From assembly GCF_900103185.1 (NCBI RefSeq), contig NZ_FNJD01000016.1:24424-88423 (forward strand): 64,000 nt of DNA, given 5' to 3'. The position numbers and the translations under genes are program-made. This stretch comes from Sulfitobacter litoralis (lineage in GTDB: Bacteria; Pseudomonadota; Alphaproteobacteria; Rhodobacterales; Rhodobacteraceae). Under the pieces are notes generated by a model. It was given only the letters and a program-made list of their open reading frames with translations, did no database searches and had not been told where the DNA came from. Below, one piece after another: positions 45,163-54,341 of this stretch (positions within the stretch are counted from its first letter, which is position 1; each line of letters starts with the position of its first letter).

Positions 45163-45897
45163 ATGTCTTTATGGGAATACGCCAATCCGGTGAAATTTTT
45201 GGGCCTCTCGGCCCGTGTGCAACCCTTTGTCTGGGGCGGCGCTGGCTTATGTCTGGCGGTTGGCCTGCTTTGGGGGTTCTTCGCCACGCCCGATGACTAC
45301 CGGCAGGGATCAACGGTCAAGATTATCTATCTGCATGTGCCCGCTGCGCTGATGGCGATCAATGCGTGGTTCATGATGCTGGTCGCGTCGCTGATCTGGC
45401 TGATCCGCCGGCACCACGTCAGCGCGCTTGCGGCCAAAGCCGCAGCACCCGTAGGCATTCTTATGACCGTGATCGCGCTGATCACCGGCGCGATCTGGGG
45501 CCAGCCGATGTGGGGCACGTGGTGGGCGTGGGATCCGCGGCTGACATCGTTTTTGATCCTGTTCCTGTTCTATCTTGGCTATATCGCCCTGTGGGAGGCC
45601 GTCGAAGACCCCGACACCGCGGCGGACCTGACGGCAGTGCTTTGTCTAGTGGGGTCGGTCTTTGCGGTGCTGTCGCGCTATGCGGTCAAGTTCTGGAATC
45701 AGGGTCTGCATCAAGGCACCTCTGTCCCGCTGGCGACCGGCGGGCGCACCGTGTCGGATGTTTTTTTCTACCCGTTGCTGATCAGCATGATCGGCTTTGG
45801 CCTGCTGTTTCTGGCACTGGTGCTGTACCGGACAGGAACCGAAATCCGCCTGCGCCGCGCCCGTGCGTTGCTGGCCCGCAGTGAAAGAGGGGCATGA
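45163..45897 (+). CDS. ccmC: Heme transporter/handling protein CcmC
   Basis: 244-residue membrane protein that presents heme to CcmE. Six transmembrane helices, and the conserved periplasmic tryptophan-rich WWD-type motif reads WGTWWAWDPRLTS (near residues 120-132). Two candidate heme-ligand histidines lie in YLHVPAALMA (near 48) and the later NQGLHQGTS. The stop overlaps the ccmD start by one base. The N-terminus (MSLWEYANPVKFLGL) is typical for alphaproteobacteria. Confidence 0.96.
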   Translation: MSLWEYANPVKFLGLSARVQPFVWGGAGLCLAVGLLWGFFATPDDYRQGSTVKIIYLHVPAALMAINAWFMMLVASLIWLIRRHHVSALAAKAAAPVGILMTVIALITGAIWGQPMWGTWWAWDPRLTSFLILFLFYLGYIALWEAVEDPDTAADLTAVLCLVGSVFAVLSRYAVKFWNQGLHQGTSVPLATGGRTVSDVFFYPLLISMIGFGLLFLALVLYRTGTEIRLRRARALLARSERGA

Positions 45898-46046
45898 TGC
45901 CAGACCTTGGAAAATACGCCGCCGAAGTCCTTGCGGCCTATGGCGTGTCGCTGCTGCTGCTGGCAGGGCTCGTGGTGCTTAGCCTGCGCAAGGGGCGCAA
46001 GGCCCGCGCGACACTGGCCGAAGTAGAGGGACGTAAACATGGGTAA
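45897..46046 (+). CDS. ccmD: Heme exporter protein CcmD
   Basis: A short gene of 49 codons encoding MPDLGKYAAEVLAAYG at the N-terminus, one transmembrane helix (about 12-30) and a basic cytoplasmic tail (LRKGRKARATL). This is the standard CcmD layout; it stabilises the CcmABC-CcmE complex. ATG ATG at 45894/45897 overlaps the ccmC stop, and GAGGGG precedes it. Its 3' end overlaps ccmG by eight bases. It is easy to miss because of its size. Confidence 0.9.
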   Translation: MPDLGKYAAEVLAAYGVSLLLLAGLVVLSLRKGRKARATLAEVEGRKHG

Positions 46047-46578
46047 AATCTCTCCGCTGATGATCGCGCCACCGCTGGTGTTTGCAGGCTTTGTGGCACT
46101 TGCCGCCTTTGGGATGTTCCGCGCCGATCCCGAGGGGCTGCCCTCTACGCTGGTCGGGCAAATGGCCCCCGCGCTGCCGGAAAAACCGCTCGAAGGGTTT
46201 CCTGCCGCCGCGCCGGACGTGCTGACCAATGGTGAAGTGACGCTGGTGAACTTCTGGGCCAGCTGGTGCCCGCCGTGCCGCGCAGAGCACCCTCAATTGT
46301 TGGATATGCAAGCCCAAGGGCTGTCGATCATCGGGGTCAATTTCAAGGACCTTGTTGGTGCCGCGTCCGGTTACCTGACCGACGATGGCAGCCCGTTCGA
46401 GGGCGTTGCGTTTGATCCGCAGGGCCGCACCGCGATCAACTGGGGCGTCACTGCCCCGCCAGAGACCTTTATCATTGCAGGTGATGGCACGGTCCTGTTC
46501 CGCTATGCGGGCCCTCTGGTGGGGAGCGATTATGAACAACGCTTCCTGCCCGCGCTGCAAGACGCGCTCGGGAACTGA
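46039..46578 (+). CDS. ccmG: Thiol:disulfide interchange protein CcmG (DsbE)
   Basis: 179-residue periplasmic thioredoxin-fold protein anchored by an N-terminal helix (about 6-26). The active site is WASWCPPCRAEHP (cysteines near residues 77 and 80), and the family GVNFKD and WGVTAPPETF loops follow. It keeps the CXXCH cysteines of apocytochrome c reduced for heme attachment. It overlaps ccmD by eight bases and ends the ccm run; ccmE, ccmF and ccmH are elsewhere. Confidence 0.95.
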   Translation: MGKISPLMIAPPLVFAGFVALAAFGMFRADPEGLPSTLVGQMAPALPEKPLEGFPAAAPDVLTNGEVTLVNFWASWCPPCRAEHPQLLDMQAQGLSIIGVNFKDLVGAASGYLTDDGSPFEGVAFDPQGRTAINWGVTAPPETFIIAGDGTVLFRYAGPLVGSDYEQRFLPALQDALGN

Positions 46579-46720
46579 CGCCCGCTTCCAAATGGCCCTA
46601 AATCCTCGCCGAAGGCACGGCTGAATATCCGCGCAGCGCGTCTGGGGCGCGCCGCGCTTTGATCCTGCCTCTTATTGCCCACTGACCAAACATGATCCAT
46701 CTATCTGACAGGGAGAGCCC

Positions 46721-47443
46721 ATGCCCGTGATACTGCAAACCAGATTGCCCGAACAGCAAACAGGCACGCCGGGGCTGCCGGGCACGGGGCCATGCGGCGC
46801 AGAGGATTGGCTGCTGATGGACGAAGCCTATGCCCCGCAGATGGCATATCGCGAGGCGCTGCTGGCAGAGCGACCCGAGGCGGTTTTCTATCAAAGCGAG
46901 ACAGCAAAGCCTGCGGTGTCCGAGCTGTTGGAACACGCGCTCGCACTGCTGCCGCGTTTCGGCTTTGGGATCGACACAAAGGCCGTGGTCTGCCCCGATG
47001 GGCGCAAGGTTATGCTGGACCGGTCGCAACCGCTCTGGACGCTGGCGCATCTGGTACAAGAAGATCTGTGTATTCTGCAAAAGCGTGGCGATGAACATGT
47101 GCTCAATGCAGCCGCGCTGTGCTTTCCGGCGAATTGGCGGTTGGCAGATAAGATAGAGCAGCCGTTGACCGCTATTCACAGCCCGGTCGCGGAATACAAC
47201 GCTGATATTGCGCGGCGCGTTCAACGTCTGTTTAACGGGGTGCGGGCAGGGCGGCCTTTGTGGCGTTTCAACAAGCTGCGCTATGCTGATGCGGACCTTC
47301 ACCAGCCCCGCCGTCGCGAGACGGGCAGTGACATGCCCTTTACCCGATCAGAGCGGCAGTGCATCCTACGTCTTCCCGAAAGCGACGCGGTCGTCTTTAC
47401 CATCCACACCTATGTGGTGCGTGACGGGGACACAGTTGCCTGA
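46721..47443 (+). CDS. Heme-dependent oxidative N-demethylase family protein (DUF3445)
   Basis: 240-residue protein of the DUF3445 family. Family members related to dimethylamine monooxygenase subunits bind heme through a PAS-like fold and remove N-methyl groups oxidatively. Matching segments are YAPQMAYREALL, DLCILQKRGDEHVLNAAALC, the FPANWRLADKIEQPLTAIH stretch with its invariant tryptophan, and the C-terminal LRLPESDAVVFTIHTYVV. It has a GGGAGAG site before the ATG and no immediate partner genes. A role in methylamine breakdown would fit the sarcosine oxidase elsewhere in the window, but that link is inference. Confidence 0.82.
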   Translation: MPVILQTRLPEQQTGTPGLPGTGPCGAEDWLLMDEAYAPQMAYREALLAERPEAVFYQSETAKPAVSELLEHALALLPRFGFGIDTKAVVCPDGRKVMLDRSQPLWTLAHLVQEDLCILQKRGDEHVLNAAALCFPANWRLADKIEQPLTAIHSPVAEYNADIARRVQRLFNGVRAGRPLWRFNKLRYADADLHQPRRRETGSDMPFTRSERQCILRLPESDAVVFTIHTYVVRDGDTVA

Positions 47444-47550
47444 CAACGGGCGATGTGGCCAGCGAGGGGATGTGGGCCGCATCTGCCGGCGGATGGGCTG
47501 AGAGGGCGGGATGCCTTCGGCGAGGATTTTCTGCCATTTGGAAGTAAAAC

Positions 47551-47573
47551 GCGCGCCTTGATTAGAGGCGCGC
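47551..47573 (-). terminator. Terminator in the convergent gap upstream of 47605
   Basis: GCGCGCCT (47551-47558) pairs with AGGCGCGC (47566-47573) around a 7-base loop. On the minus strand it is followed by GTTTTAC, so it terminates the transglycosylase gene best, though it could serve both directions. Confidence 0.7.
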
Positions 47574-47604
47574 GCATGAGTGTGTCAGTATGGGATCGGG
47601 CGGA

Positions 47605-48408
47605 TTAACCGTCGATGCGGGCGGCCATGATGGCGATGGCCTTTTGATAGACGCCAGCCGCATTCCATTGCTTGATTACATTAAAGTTGGTCTGGCCTTC
47701 TTGGTAGCCAGCACCCGTTTGCCAGCCTTTTTGGCGCAGGAAGTTCGCCGTGGAGGCCAGCGCATCGGTCTGGTTGTAGAAATCGACACGACCATCACCG
47801 TTGCCGTCCACGCCGTAGCGCAGCGCATTTCCTGGCAGGAATTGGGTGTGTCCGAGCTCTCCGTGTTTCGCCCCTTTGGTGCTGCCGCTGATCGCGCCGG
47901 TATCGACCAGTTTAAGAGCACCGATGGCGTGAGGGGCGAAAAAGTCTGAGCGGCGGCAGTCATAGGTCAGCGTTGTGATGGCCGAGACAACTGACGTATC
48001 GCCCATAAATCCGCCAAAGGCCGTTTCCATGCCGTGGATCGCGATGATCACCCCGGCAGGCACGCCATAGCGGGCTTCGAGAGACTGGTAGAAGCCTGCG
48101 TCACGGGATTTGCGTTTGCGGCCTTGGGCGACGATTGTATCGGCACCGCGCACCTGCATGAATTTATCGAGCGAGTAGTTAAAGGATTTCTGGTTGCGGT
48201 CGGCGGCGATGGTGCTGCTGGCATAGCGCGCATTGGCCAGCGCATCGAGGCCGCGTTGGCCAACCCCTGCGGCTGCGGCCTCTTTGGCAAAGGCGGGCTT
48301 CCAGGCGTCAAAGCCCCCTGCGTTGTTGCCACATTGGGCCGCAGCAACGGGGGCGGCGAAGCCCATGGACAGCATAAGAGCAGTGGCAAGTCGTTGGGTG
48401 GGGCGCAT
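47605..48408 (-). CDS. MltB-like lytic murein transglycosylase
   Basis: 267-residue secreted or periplasmic protein with a signal peptide (first 22 residues, APVAAA). It belongs to the SLT_2/MltB family that cleaves peptidoglycan to 1,6-anhydromuropeptides. The catalytic glutamate lies in IIAIHGMETAFGGFMGD (near residue 125), and the downstream GELGHTQFLPGNALRYGVDGNG block matches the MltB substrate groove. The C-terminal peptidoglycan-binding domain found in some relatives is absent. It is a single gene between the convergent DUF3445 gene and glnA. Confidence 0.88.
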   Translation of the reverse strand: MRPTQRLATALMLSMGFAAPVAAAQCGNNAGGFDAWKPAFAKEAAAAGVGQRGLDALANARYASSTIAADRNQKSFNYSLDKFMQVRGADTIVAQGRKRKSRDAGFYQSLEARYGVPAGVIIAIHGMETAFGGFMGDTSVVSAITTLTYDCRRSDFFAPHAIGALKLVDTGAISGSTKGAKHGELGHTQFLPGNALRYGVDGNGDGRVDFYNQTDALASTANFLRQKGWQTGAGYQEGQTNFNVIKQWNAAGVYQKAIAIMAARIDG

Positions 48409-48492
48409 AAAAGTACCTCTGGCTAAATTTGACTTCGGCTGACTCTAGCTCAGGTGCGGCGAACTTCAAATAAGAAGCAGCTTTGAAAGCGA

Positions 48493-48517
48493 AAGGGCGC
48501 CCCACTGGGACGCCCTT
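48493..48517 (-). terminator. Terminator of the glnB-glnA operon
   Basis: AAGGGCG (48493-48499) and CGCCCTT (48511-48517) form a 7-base stem. On the minus strand TTCGCTTTC follows, giving a moderate terminator 40 bases after the glnA stop. Confidence 0.65.
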
Positions 48518-48557
48518 GGCTGGTAATATGGTCCACCCCTGCGGGTGGGCGATGGGA

Positions 48558-49964
48558 TTAGCAGCTGTAGTACATGCCAAATTCAACCGGGTGTGGTGTT
48601 TGGTCGTACTTGAGAACTTCTGCCATCTTCAGGTCGATATAGCCCTGAACCTGGTCTTTGGTGAAGACGTCACCGGCCAGTAGGTAATCCATATCCGCTT
48701 GCAGTTCGTCCAGCGCTTCGCGCAGGGAGCTGGAAACGGTTGGGATATCGGCAAGTTCTTCGGCGGGCAGATCATAGAGGTTTTTGTCCATGGCTTCGCC
48801 CGGATCGATCTTGTTCTTGATCCCGTCAAGGCCGGCCATCAGCAGGGCTGCAAAGCACAGGTAGGGGTTGGCTGCCGGATCGGGGAAGCGGGCCTCTACG
48901 CGTTTTGCTTTGGGGGATTCTGTCCATGGGATACGGACACAGCCCGAACGGTTGCGTGCGGAATAGGCGCGCAGAACGGGTGCTTCAAAACCGGGGATCA
49001 GACGCTTGTAGCTGTTCGTCGTCGGGTTGGTGAAGGCGTTCAGCGACTTGGAGTGGGACAGGATGCCGCCGATAAAATACAGCGCTTCTTGGCTGAGGTC
49101 TGCGTATTTGTCGCCTGCGAACAAAGGCTTGCCATCTTTCCAGATCGACATGTTCACGTGCATGCCAGAGCCGTTGTCGCCATAGATCGGCTTGGGCATG
49201 AAGGTTGCGGATTTACCGTAGGCGTGGGCGACATTGTGCACCACGTATTTGTATTTCTGCATCTCGTCAGCTTGCGTGGTCAGCGTACCAAAGATCAGGC
49301 CCAGTTCGTGCTGGCAGGACGCCACTTCGTGGTGGTGTTTGTCGACCTTCATACCCAGACGTTTCATTGTCGACAGCATTTCGGCGCGCAGGTCCTGTGC
49401 TTCGTCAATGGGGTTCACGGGGAAGTAGCCGCCCTTGAGGCCAGGGCGGTGGCCCATGTTGCCCATCTCGTAGTCGGTGTCGGAATTCCAGGACGCGTCG
49501 GACGCGTCAACTTCGTAGGATACCTTGTTGATCGTGTTCGAGAATTTGACGTTGTCGAACAGGAAGAATTCAGCTTCCGGACCCATATAGGCCACATCAC
49601 CAATGCCGGAGGATTTCAGATAGGCCTCGGCTTTTTGCGCGGTACCACGGGGGTCGCGCTCGTATGGTTCATTGGTGTCAGGCTCTACGATTGAGCAGTG
49701 CACGCAGATGGTTTTTTCAGCATAGAACGGATCTACATAGGCCGTGTCTGTGTCCAGCATCAGCTTCATGTCGGATGCTTCGATGCTTTTCCAGCCTGCG
49801 ATCGAAGAGCCGTCAAACATAAAGCCTTCTTCGATAAAGTCTTCGTCGACCAGATCGGAAACAATTGTCACGTGCTGCAGCGTACCGCGTGTGTCGGTAA
49901 AGCGGACATCAACGTATTCGATGTCTTCGTCTTTGATCTTCTTCAGGAAGTCCTTGGTGCTCAT
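48558..49964 (-). CDS. glnA: Glutamine synthetase, type I
   Basis: 468-residue GSI that makes glutamine from glutamate, ammonium and ATP, the main ammonium-assimilation enzyme. The N-terminal beta-grasp domain has [13 protein letters not shown]. The catalytic metal loop appears as [10 protein letters not shown] (near residue 263) and the ATP region as [12 protein letters not shown]. The adenylylation tyrosine lies in NLYDLPAEE (near residue 397), so GlnE control is likely. It is the second gene of a glnB-glnA operon, 36 bases after glnB. Confidence 0.98.
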   Translation of the reverse strand: MSTKDFLKKIKDEDIEYVDVRFTDTRGTLQHVTIVSDLVDEDFIEEGFMFDGSSIAGWKSIEASDMKLMLDTDTAYVDPFYAEKTICVHCSIVEPDTNEPYERDPRGTAQKAEAYLKSSGIGDVAYMGPEAEFFLFDNVKFSNTINKVSYEVDASDASWNSDTDYEMGNMGHRPGLKGGYFPVNPIDEAQDLRAEMLSTMKRLGMKVDKHHHEVASCQHELGLIFGTLTTQADEMQKYKYVVHNVAHAYGKSATFMPKPIYGDNGSGMHVNMSIWKDGKPLFAGDKYADLSQEALYFIGGILSHSKSLNAFTNPTTNSYKRLIPGFEAPVLRAYSARNRSGCVRIPWTESPKAKRVEARFPDPAANPYLCFAALLMAGLDGIKNKIDPGEAMDKNLYDLPAEELADIPTVSSSLREALDELQADMDYLLAGDVFTKDQVQGYIDLKMAEVLKYDQTPHPVEFGMYYSC

Positions 49965-50000
49965 TGGATGATATCCTTTTCTTGAATCTCAGAAATTCGA

Positions 50001-50384
<384 letters not shown>

Positions 50385-50467
50385 TCATCTCACCGTGCGA
50401 GCCGACGGTCTACCAGACGCGGGGCGGAGTCCACCGAAAGAGGCGAAAATTTGTGCGCATTGCTCGT

Positions 50468-50498
50468 TTTATATGCGGTGCGCTTAAAAATAAGTCAG
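50468..50498 (-). promoter_or_regulatory. Candidate promoter of glnB-glnA
   Basis: On the minus strand TGACTT is followed after 18 bases by TATAAA (plus-strand 50468-50473). The TATAAA is a good -10 match; the -35 is weaker. The leader would be about 120 bases. CGCAT/ATGCG half-sites near 50457-50477 could be a regulator site, but I cannot assign NtrC from them. Confidence 0.35.
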
Positions 50499-50584
50499 TT
50501 TAAAAAATGGGCCGCGGTCGGGCTTGGATATCGCGCGCGCAGATGGTCTATCTCTACCGCGACGACCGACTGGAAAGGGACCCC

Positions 50585-51427
50585 ATGCAGCCGATTGCCA
50601 TCACCTCCGAGACGCTGAATTTTGATCTGTTGGCCAAAGGGCAGGGGCATAAGTTCGATCACGGGCATGCCGTTGTCATGACGGGAGGTGCCGGACGCAC
50701 TGGGGCGGCACGCCTTACGGGGCGCGCGGCTTTGCGGATCGGGGCGGGGCTGGTTACCTTGGCTGTCCCTCCGGCGGCGCAGATGGAAGTGGCGATGCAC
50801 ATCACCGCGTTGATGCTGTCCCGTGTCGCCGGCCCCGAGGCGCTAACAGAGCTTGCGTCGGACAAGCGCATCGGCGCGATCTGTATCGGGCCGGGGCTGG
50901 GGCTGAAGCCGGCGCAGGCGGCGCTGGTCGAAGCGGTGCTGGATAGCGGCAAGCCCTGCGTGCTGGATGCCGATGCGCTGACCCTGATCGCGCAGGACCC
51001 CGCGCTACGCAAACGTTTGGGCCCGCACTGTGTGCTGACACCCCATGCCGGCGAGTTTAAACGTCTGTTCAAAGGGCTATCGGAAGACGATGCCACCAAG
51101 GTCCAACAGTGTTTGACAGCAGCGCAAACGGCGGGGGCCGTGGTGTTGTACAAAGGGGCCATGACCGTCATCGCACATCCGGACGGACGTGTTGCCACCC
51201 ATGACAGCACGGCAGACCGCGCTGCCCCGTGGTTGGCCACAGCCGGCGCGGGAGACGTGCTTTCAGGGATGATCACCGGTCTGCTCGCCCGCGGGTTTGC
51301 CCCGATCAAAGCCGCGCAATATGCAACGTGGCTGCATGTAGAAGCCGCGCGGCGCTTTGGTCCGGGGCTGATCGCCGAAGATCTGATCGAAGAAATTCCG
51401 CATGTCTTTGCGGCGCTCAACCTCTAG
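50585..51427 (+). CDS. nnrD: ADP-dependent NAD(P)H-hydrate dehydratase, stand-alone
   Basis: 280-residue ribokinase-like enzyme that repairs hydrated NAD(P)H. Conserved blocks are GHKFDHGHAVVMTGGAGRTG (near 21-40), LTPHAGEFKRL (near 155) and ATAGAGDVLSGMITGLLARG (near 217). The start at 50585 follows GAAAGGGA; upstream in-frame codons add a short non-conserved piece. In many bacteria this domain is fused to an N-terminal NAD(P)H-hydrate epimerase (NnrE); that domain is absent here and from the rest of the window. It is divergent from glnB. Confidence 0.9.
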   Translation: MQPIAITSETLNFDLLAKGQGHKFDHGHAVVMTGGAGRTGAARLTGRAALRIGAGLVTLAVPPAAQMEVAMHITALMLSRVAGPEALTELASDKRIGAICIGPGLGLKPAQAALVEAVLDSGKPCVLDADALTLIAQDPALRKRLGPHCVLTPHAGEFKRLFKGLSEDDATKVQQCLTAAQTAGAVVLYKGAMTVIAHPDGRVATHDSTADRAAPWLATAGAGDVLSGMITGLLARGFAPIKAAQYATWLHVEAARRFGPGLIAEDLIEEIPHVFAALNL

Positions 51428-51523
51428 CGCCTCACAGCCCTCACTGTGCAGGACAAAAACCTTGCGCCGCGGGTGTTTTTCCCTCTCGCCACTGGCAGAT
51501 ATCTTTGATACTGAACGCGCAAT

Positions 51524-51607
51524 GCGGGTGTGGCGGAATTGGTAGACGCACCAGATTTAGGTTCTGGCGCCTATGGCGTGGGGGTTCGAGTCCCTTCACC
51601 CGCACCA
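51524..51607 (+). tRNA. tRNA-Leu (anticodon UAG)
   Basis: Acceptor GCGGGTG (51524-51530) pairs with CACCCGC (51597-51603), followed by A and an encoded CCA (51605-51607). The anticodon stem CCAGA/TCTGG holds the loop TTTAGGT with anticodon TAG at 51558-51560. The long variable arm and TTCGAGT T-loop fit a leucine tRNA. No integrase or direct repeat is next to it. Confidence 0.97.
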
Positions 51608-51690
51608 CTTTTCCCATAGTTATACCGATGAGACATGTCGTCTTGGTGCCGCGTGGCGGCCTTGGCCTGAGTTGTGTGTCAAAACCAATG

Positions 51691-51719
51691 CGTCGCGCCC
51701 AAAAATCTCGGGCGCGACG
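51691..51719 (-). terminator. Terminator of the low-complexity protein gene
   Basis: Perfect 10-base stem CGTCGCGCCC (51691-51700) / GGGCGCGACG (51710-51719) with a 9-base loop. On the minus strand CATTGGTTTT follows, so it fits a terminator 14 bases after the gene ending at 51733. Confidence 0.7.
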
Positions 51720-51732
51720 GGATTTGCGTGGG

Positions 51733-52215
51733 TTATGCCGCTGCTTTTAGCGGTTTGACGGCTTTATCGGCGACGGGGTCAGCGATAGATTTCGCTGATG
51801 CGGCCTCGGTTGGGGCATTCGATTTCAGCAATGCCGACAGGTAGGATTTATTAGCCTGTTGGGGCGAGCTGCTGACTGGTGCGATCTGGTCGATCAGACT
51901 GCGTGCCTGCGTGGCTTCGATGCGGGCTTCTGCGGCGGCGCGGGCTTGCGCCTCGCTCATACCGGTATCTTTCGCATCTGGCGTAGCGGTGGCGGATGCC
52001 GGTGCTTCGGCCGCGGGGGCTTGCGCTTTCTGCGCAGGGGCCGCGGGCTGTGACGACTGCGCCGGAGCAGCTTCGGCGGAAGGCTGCGTTTCTTGCGCGG
52101 CCTCCTGATTGCTTTGTGTTTCGGCTTTGTTGGTTTCGGCCGTGTCTTTTGGCTTCTCGGCCGGTTTGGGCTGAGACTGCTGGCTAGAGCCAGAGAAAAG
52201 TGAACTTACTAACAT
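51733..52215 (-). CDS. Low-complexity Ala/Gln/Glu/Pro-rich protein, unknown
   Basis: 160-residue protein with no recognised domain. After a short N-terminus (MLVSSLFSGSSQQS) it is dominated by Ala, Gln, Glu, Pro, Ser and Thr up to about residue 85, then a predicted helix (MSEAQARAAAEARIEATQARSLIDQIA region) and a basic end. There is no clear signal peptide or membrane helix. It is likely mostly disordered. Coding is supported by the terminator directly downstream and consistent third-position GC use, but the role is unknown. It sits alone between tRNA-Leu and the antiporter. Confidence 0.6.
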   Translation of the reverse strand: MLVSSLFSGSSQQSQPKPAEKPKDTAETNKAETQSNQEAAQETQPSAEAAPAQSSQPAAPAQKAQAPAAEAPASATATPDAKDTGMSEAQARAAAEARIEATQARSLIDQIAPVSSSPQQANKSYLSALLKSNAPTEAASAKSIADPVADKAVKPLKAAA

Positions 52216-52352
52216 AGATGTGCCTTTTCAGTTGATTACCTACATGACTGAAGCAACTGCCTGAACGGTGTGGCGAAAAAATGGTGCAATTGAGGTATAT
52301 ACAAAGCCCAAATACCCGTGGTGGTGGAAATGGGTGGGGGAGACGCAGCCGA

Positions 52353-54155
52353 TCACGCCTCTGGCGGGCGCAGGGCGATGACCTGGATGCCTGCACCGCC
52401 TTTGAATTCCTCGTTCTTGCGCATGAACTTGATCTCGCCGCCGGTGGTGATCTGCGCCAGCAAGCGTGCGTCAGGGCTTTCATTGCGCCAGTCCTCCAGC
52501 GTGAATTCCTCTGACAGGCGCGTGCTGCGGAACTGCCATCCTTCGGCCACCAGTTGGCGCAGTTCGGTATGGGTCGCATCAAGCCCTAAGGGACGCCCGC
52601 CAAGGGTACGGGGCAATTGGTGGCGGCTGCTTTCGGATTTTTCGCGCATCACCTGAAAGACGTTCTCGCGGCCGAATTCCGGGGCAAGGTCGGTGGTGAC
52701 CAAGGTGTTATAAGCGTCGTTTTCTGTGGCTGCGATCAGGGTCGCATAGCTCACAAGCTCGACCCGCTGCTCTGCCGCCTCGGATAGGATATCGCCTGAA
52801 AACGTGTCGATCCCTGCTGCGCGGGCCTTGCGCAGGCGGATGAAGTTGGGGTCGGTCATCAGGACGGGAATGTCCATTTTCTTCAACACTTCGGCCAGTT
52901 GTGTGGTCCAGTCGGACCCGCCGATGATGACCACACCGGGCGTATCCGCCCCCGTAAGACCCAGCAGCCGCGCAAAGGGGGCGAGGGTGAAACCGTTCAC
53001 GACCACCGTCACTGCGACAAGTGCAAAGGCCAGCGGTGCGATCAGGGCGGCGTCTTCGAACCCGAGGCTCAGCAGGCGTTCGCCAAACAGACCCGCCACA
53101 GCGACCAGCACCACGCCGCGTGGACCGGTCAGGGCGACCAGCAGTTTTTCACGAAATGGTATGCCCGACCCGATAAGCGAGATGAATACTGTCGCAGGCC
53201 GTGCCACCAGCACCACCACGGCCACAAAGACCGCGGCACGCCAATCAAGGCTGCTTAGCGCCTCAACATCCAGCCCTGCGGCCAGCAGGATGAACACGCC
53301 CGATACCAGCAGCACAGTCGCGTGCTCTTTAAAGCGGCGCATTTCTTCGTAGCTGGGCAGTTTGGAGTTCGCGATCACGATCCCCATAATGGTCACCGCC
53401 AGCAGCCCGCTTTCGTGAAGCACCGAATCAGATGCAGCAAAGACCCCCAAGAGCAGGGCAAACAACACCGGCACTTTCATGTATTCCGGAACCCAGCCGC
53501 GTTTGAAGGCCCGCGACAGACCAATGCCAGCAGCGACACCGGCAGCAGTGGCCACGGCGGCACCGATAAGCAGCTCAAGCATCGCCTCGGATGCAGTGGT
53601 GGCCGTGTTCAGCGCGATCACCACCTCGAACGCCAGCACGGCGGCAAGGGCACCGATGGGGTCGTTCAGGATGGCTTCCCACTGGAGCAAGGTCGCGGGG
53701 CGGCGTGACAGCCGTGCGGTGCGCAACAGCGGTGCGATCACCGTCGGACCGGTCACGATCATGATCCCGCCAAACACGGCAGAGCTCGACCAGCTGAGGC
53801 CCGCCACATAGTGCAGCGACAGCGCCGACATCAGCCAGCCAAGCGGTGCGCCGATATAGACCAGCCGCCGGACACCGCCGACCGCATCTTGAAGCGTATG
53901 AAAGTTCAGCGACAGCCCGCCCTCGAACAGGATAATTGCGACGGCGATAGAGATCATCGGCCCCATCAAGGGCCCGATATCACGTGTGGGATCAAAGATG
54001 CCCAGAACCGGCCCGATCAGGATCCCCGCCACCAGCATCAGCACAATCGCCGGCATGCGCAGCCGCCATGCGATCCATTGTGACCCCACCCCGATCGCGC
54101 CCACCAATGCGATCGCAGTTACAGGATTTAGCGCGCCGAGTGTTTCTGTTGCCAC
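52353..54155 (-). CDS. CPA1-type cation:proton antiporter
   Basis: 600-residue membrane protein. The N-terminal 400 residues form 12-13 transmembrane helices of the Na+/H+ exchanger family, with the conserved aspartate pair region ILNDPIGALAAVLAFE (near residue 164) typical of CPA1. The C-terminal 200 residues carry an RCK/TrkA-N-like nucleotide-binding domain (GVVIIGGSDWTTQLAEVLKK, near 408), which suggests gating by a nucleotide. Likely roles are pH and sodium homeostasis in seawater. It is a single gene. Confidence 0.9.
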   Translation of the reverse strand: MATETLGALNPVTAIALVGAIGVGSQWIAWRLRMPAIVLMLVAGILIGPVLGIFDPTRDIGPLMGPMISIAVAIILFEGGLSLNFHTLQDAVGGVRRLVYIGAPLGWLMSALSLHYVAGLSWSSSAVFGGIMIVTGPTVIAPLLRTARLSRRPATLLQWEAILNDPIGALAAVLAFEVVIALNTATTASEAMLELLIGAAVATAAGVAAGIGLSRAFKRGWVPEYMKVPVLFALLLGVFAASDSVLHESGLLAVTIMGIVIANSKLPSYEEMRRFKEHATVLLVSGVFILLAAGLDVEALSSLDWRAAVFVAVVVLVARPATVFISLIGSGIPFREKLLVALTGPRGVVLVAVAGLFGERLLSLGFEDAALIAPLAFALVAVTVVVNGFTLAPFARLLGLTGADTPGVVIIGGSDWTTQLAEVLKKMDIPVLMTDPNFIRLRKARAAGIDTFSGDILSEAAEQRVELVSYATLIAATENDAYNTLVTTDLAPEFGRENVFQVMREKSESSRHQLPRTLGGRPLGLDATHTELRQLVAEGWQFRSTRLSEEFTLEDWRNESPDARLLAQITTGGEIKFMRKNEEFKGGAGIQVIALRPPEA

Positions 54156-54275
54156 AATGTGAACCCTTTATAATCAATGCGATGACCTAACGCGCGCCAT
54201 CACGGTGACAATGGCCGGTATGAAATTCTAGTGGTATTTTTCTCGCCAAGCCAGTGATCTGTCGTCCCAAACGAC

Positions 54276-54302
54276 AAAAGGCCCCCACATTGGGGGCCTT
54301 TT
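54276..54302 (-). terminator. Terminator of the serine hydrolase gene
   Basis: AAAAGGCCCCCA (54276-54287) pairs with TGGGGGCCTTTT (54291-54302) around a 3-base loop. A T-run forms on either strand, so it can act in both directions; the hydrolase stop is 40 bases away on the minus strand. Confidence 0.92.
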
Positions 54303-54341
54303 GCGCCGATTCAGCGGCAAGGCACGCGTGCCCCAAGGGGG

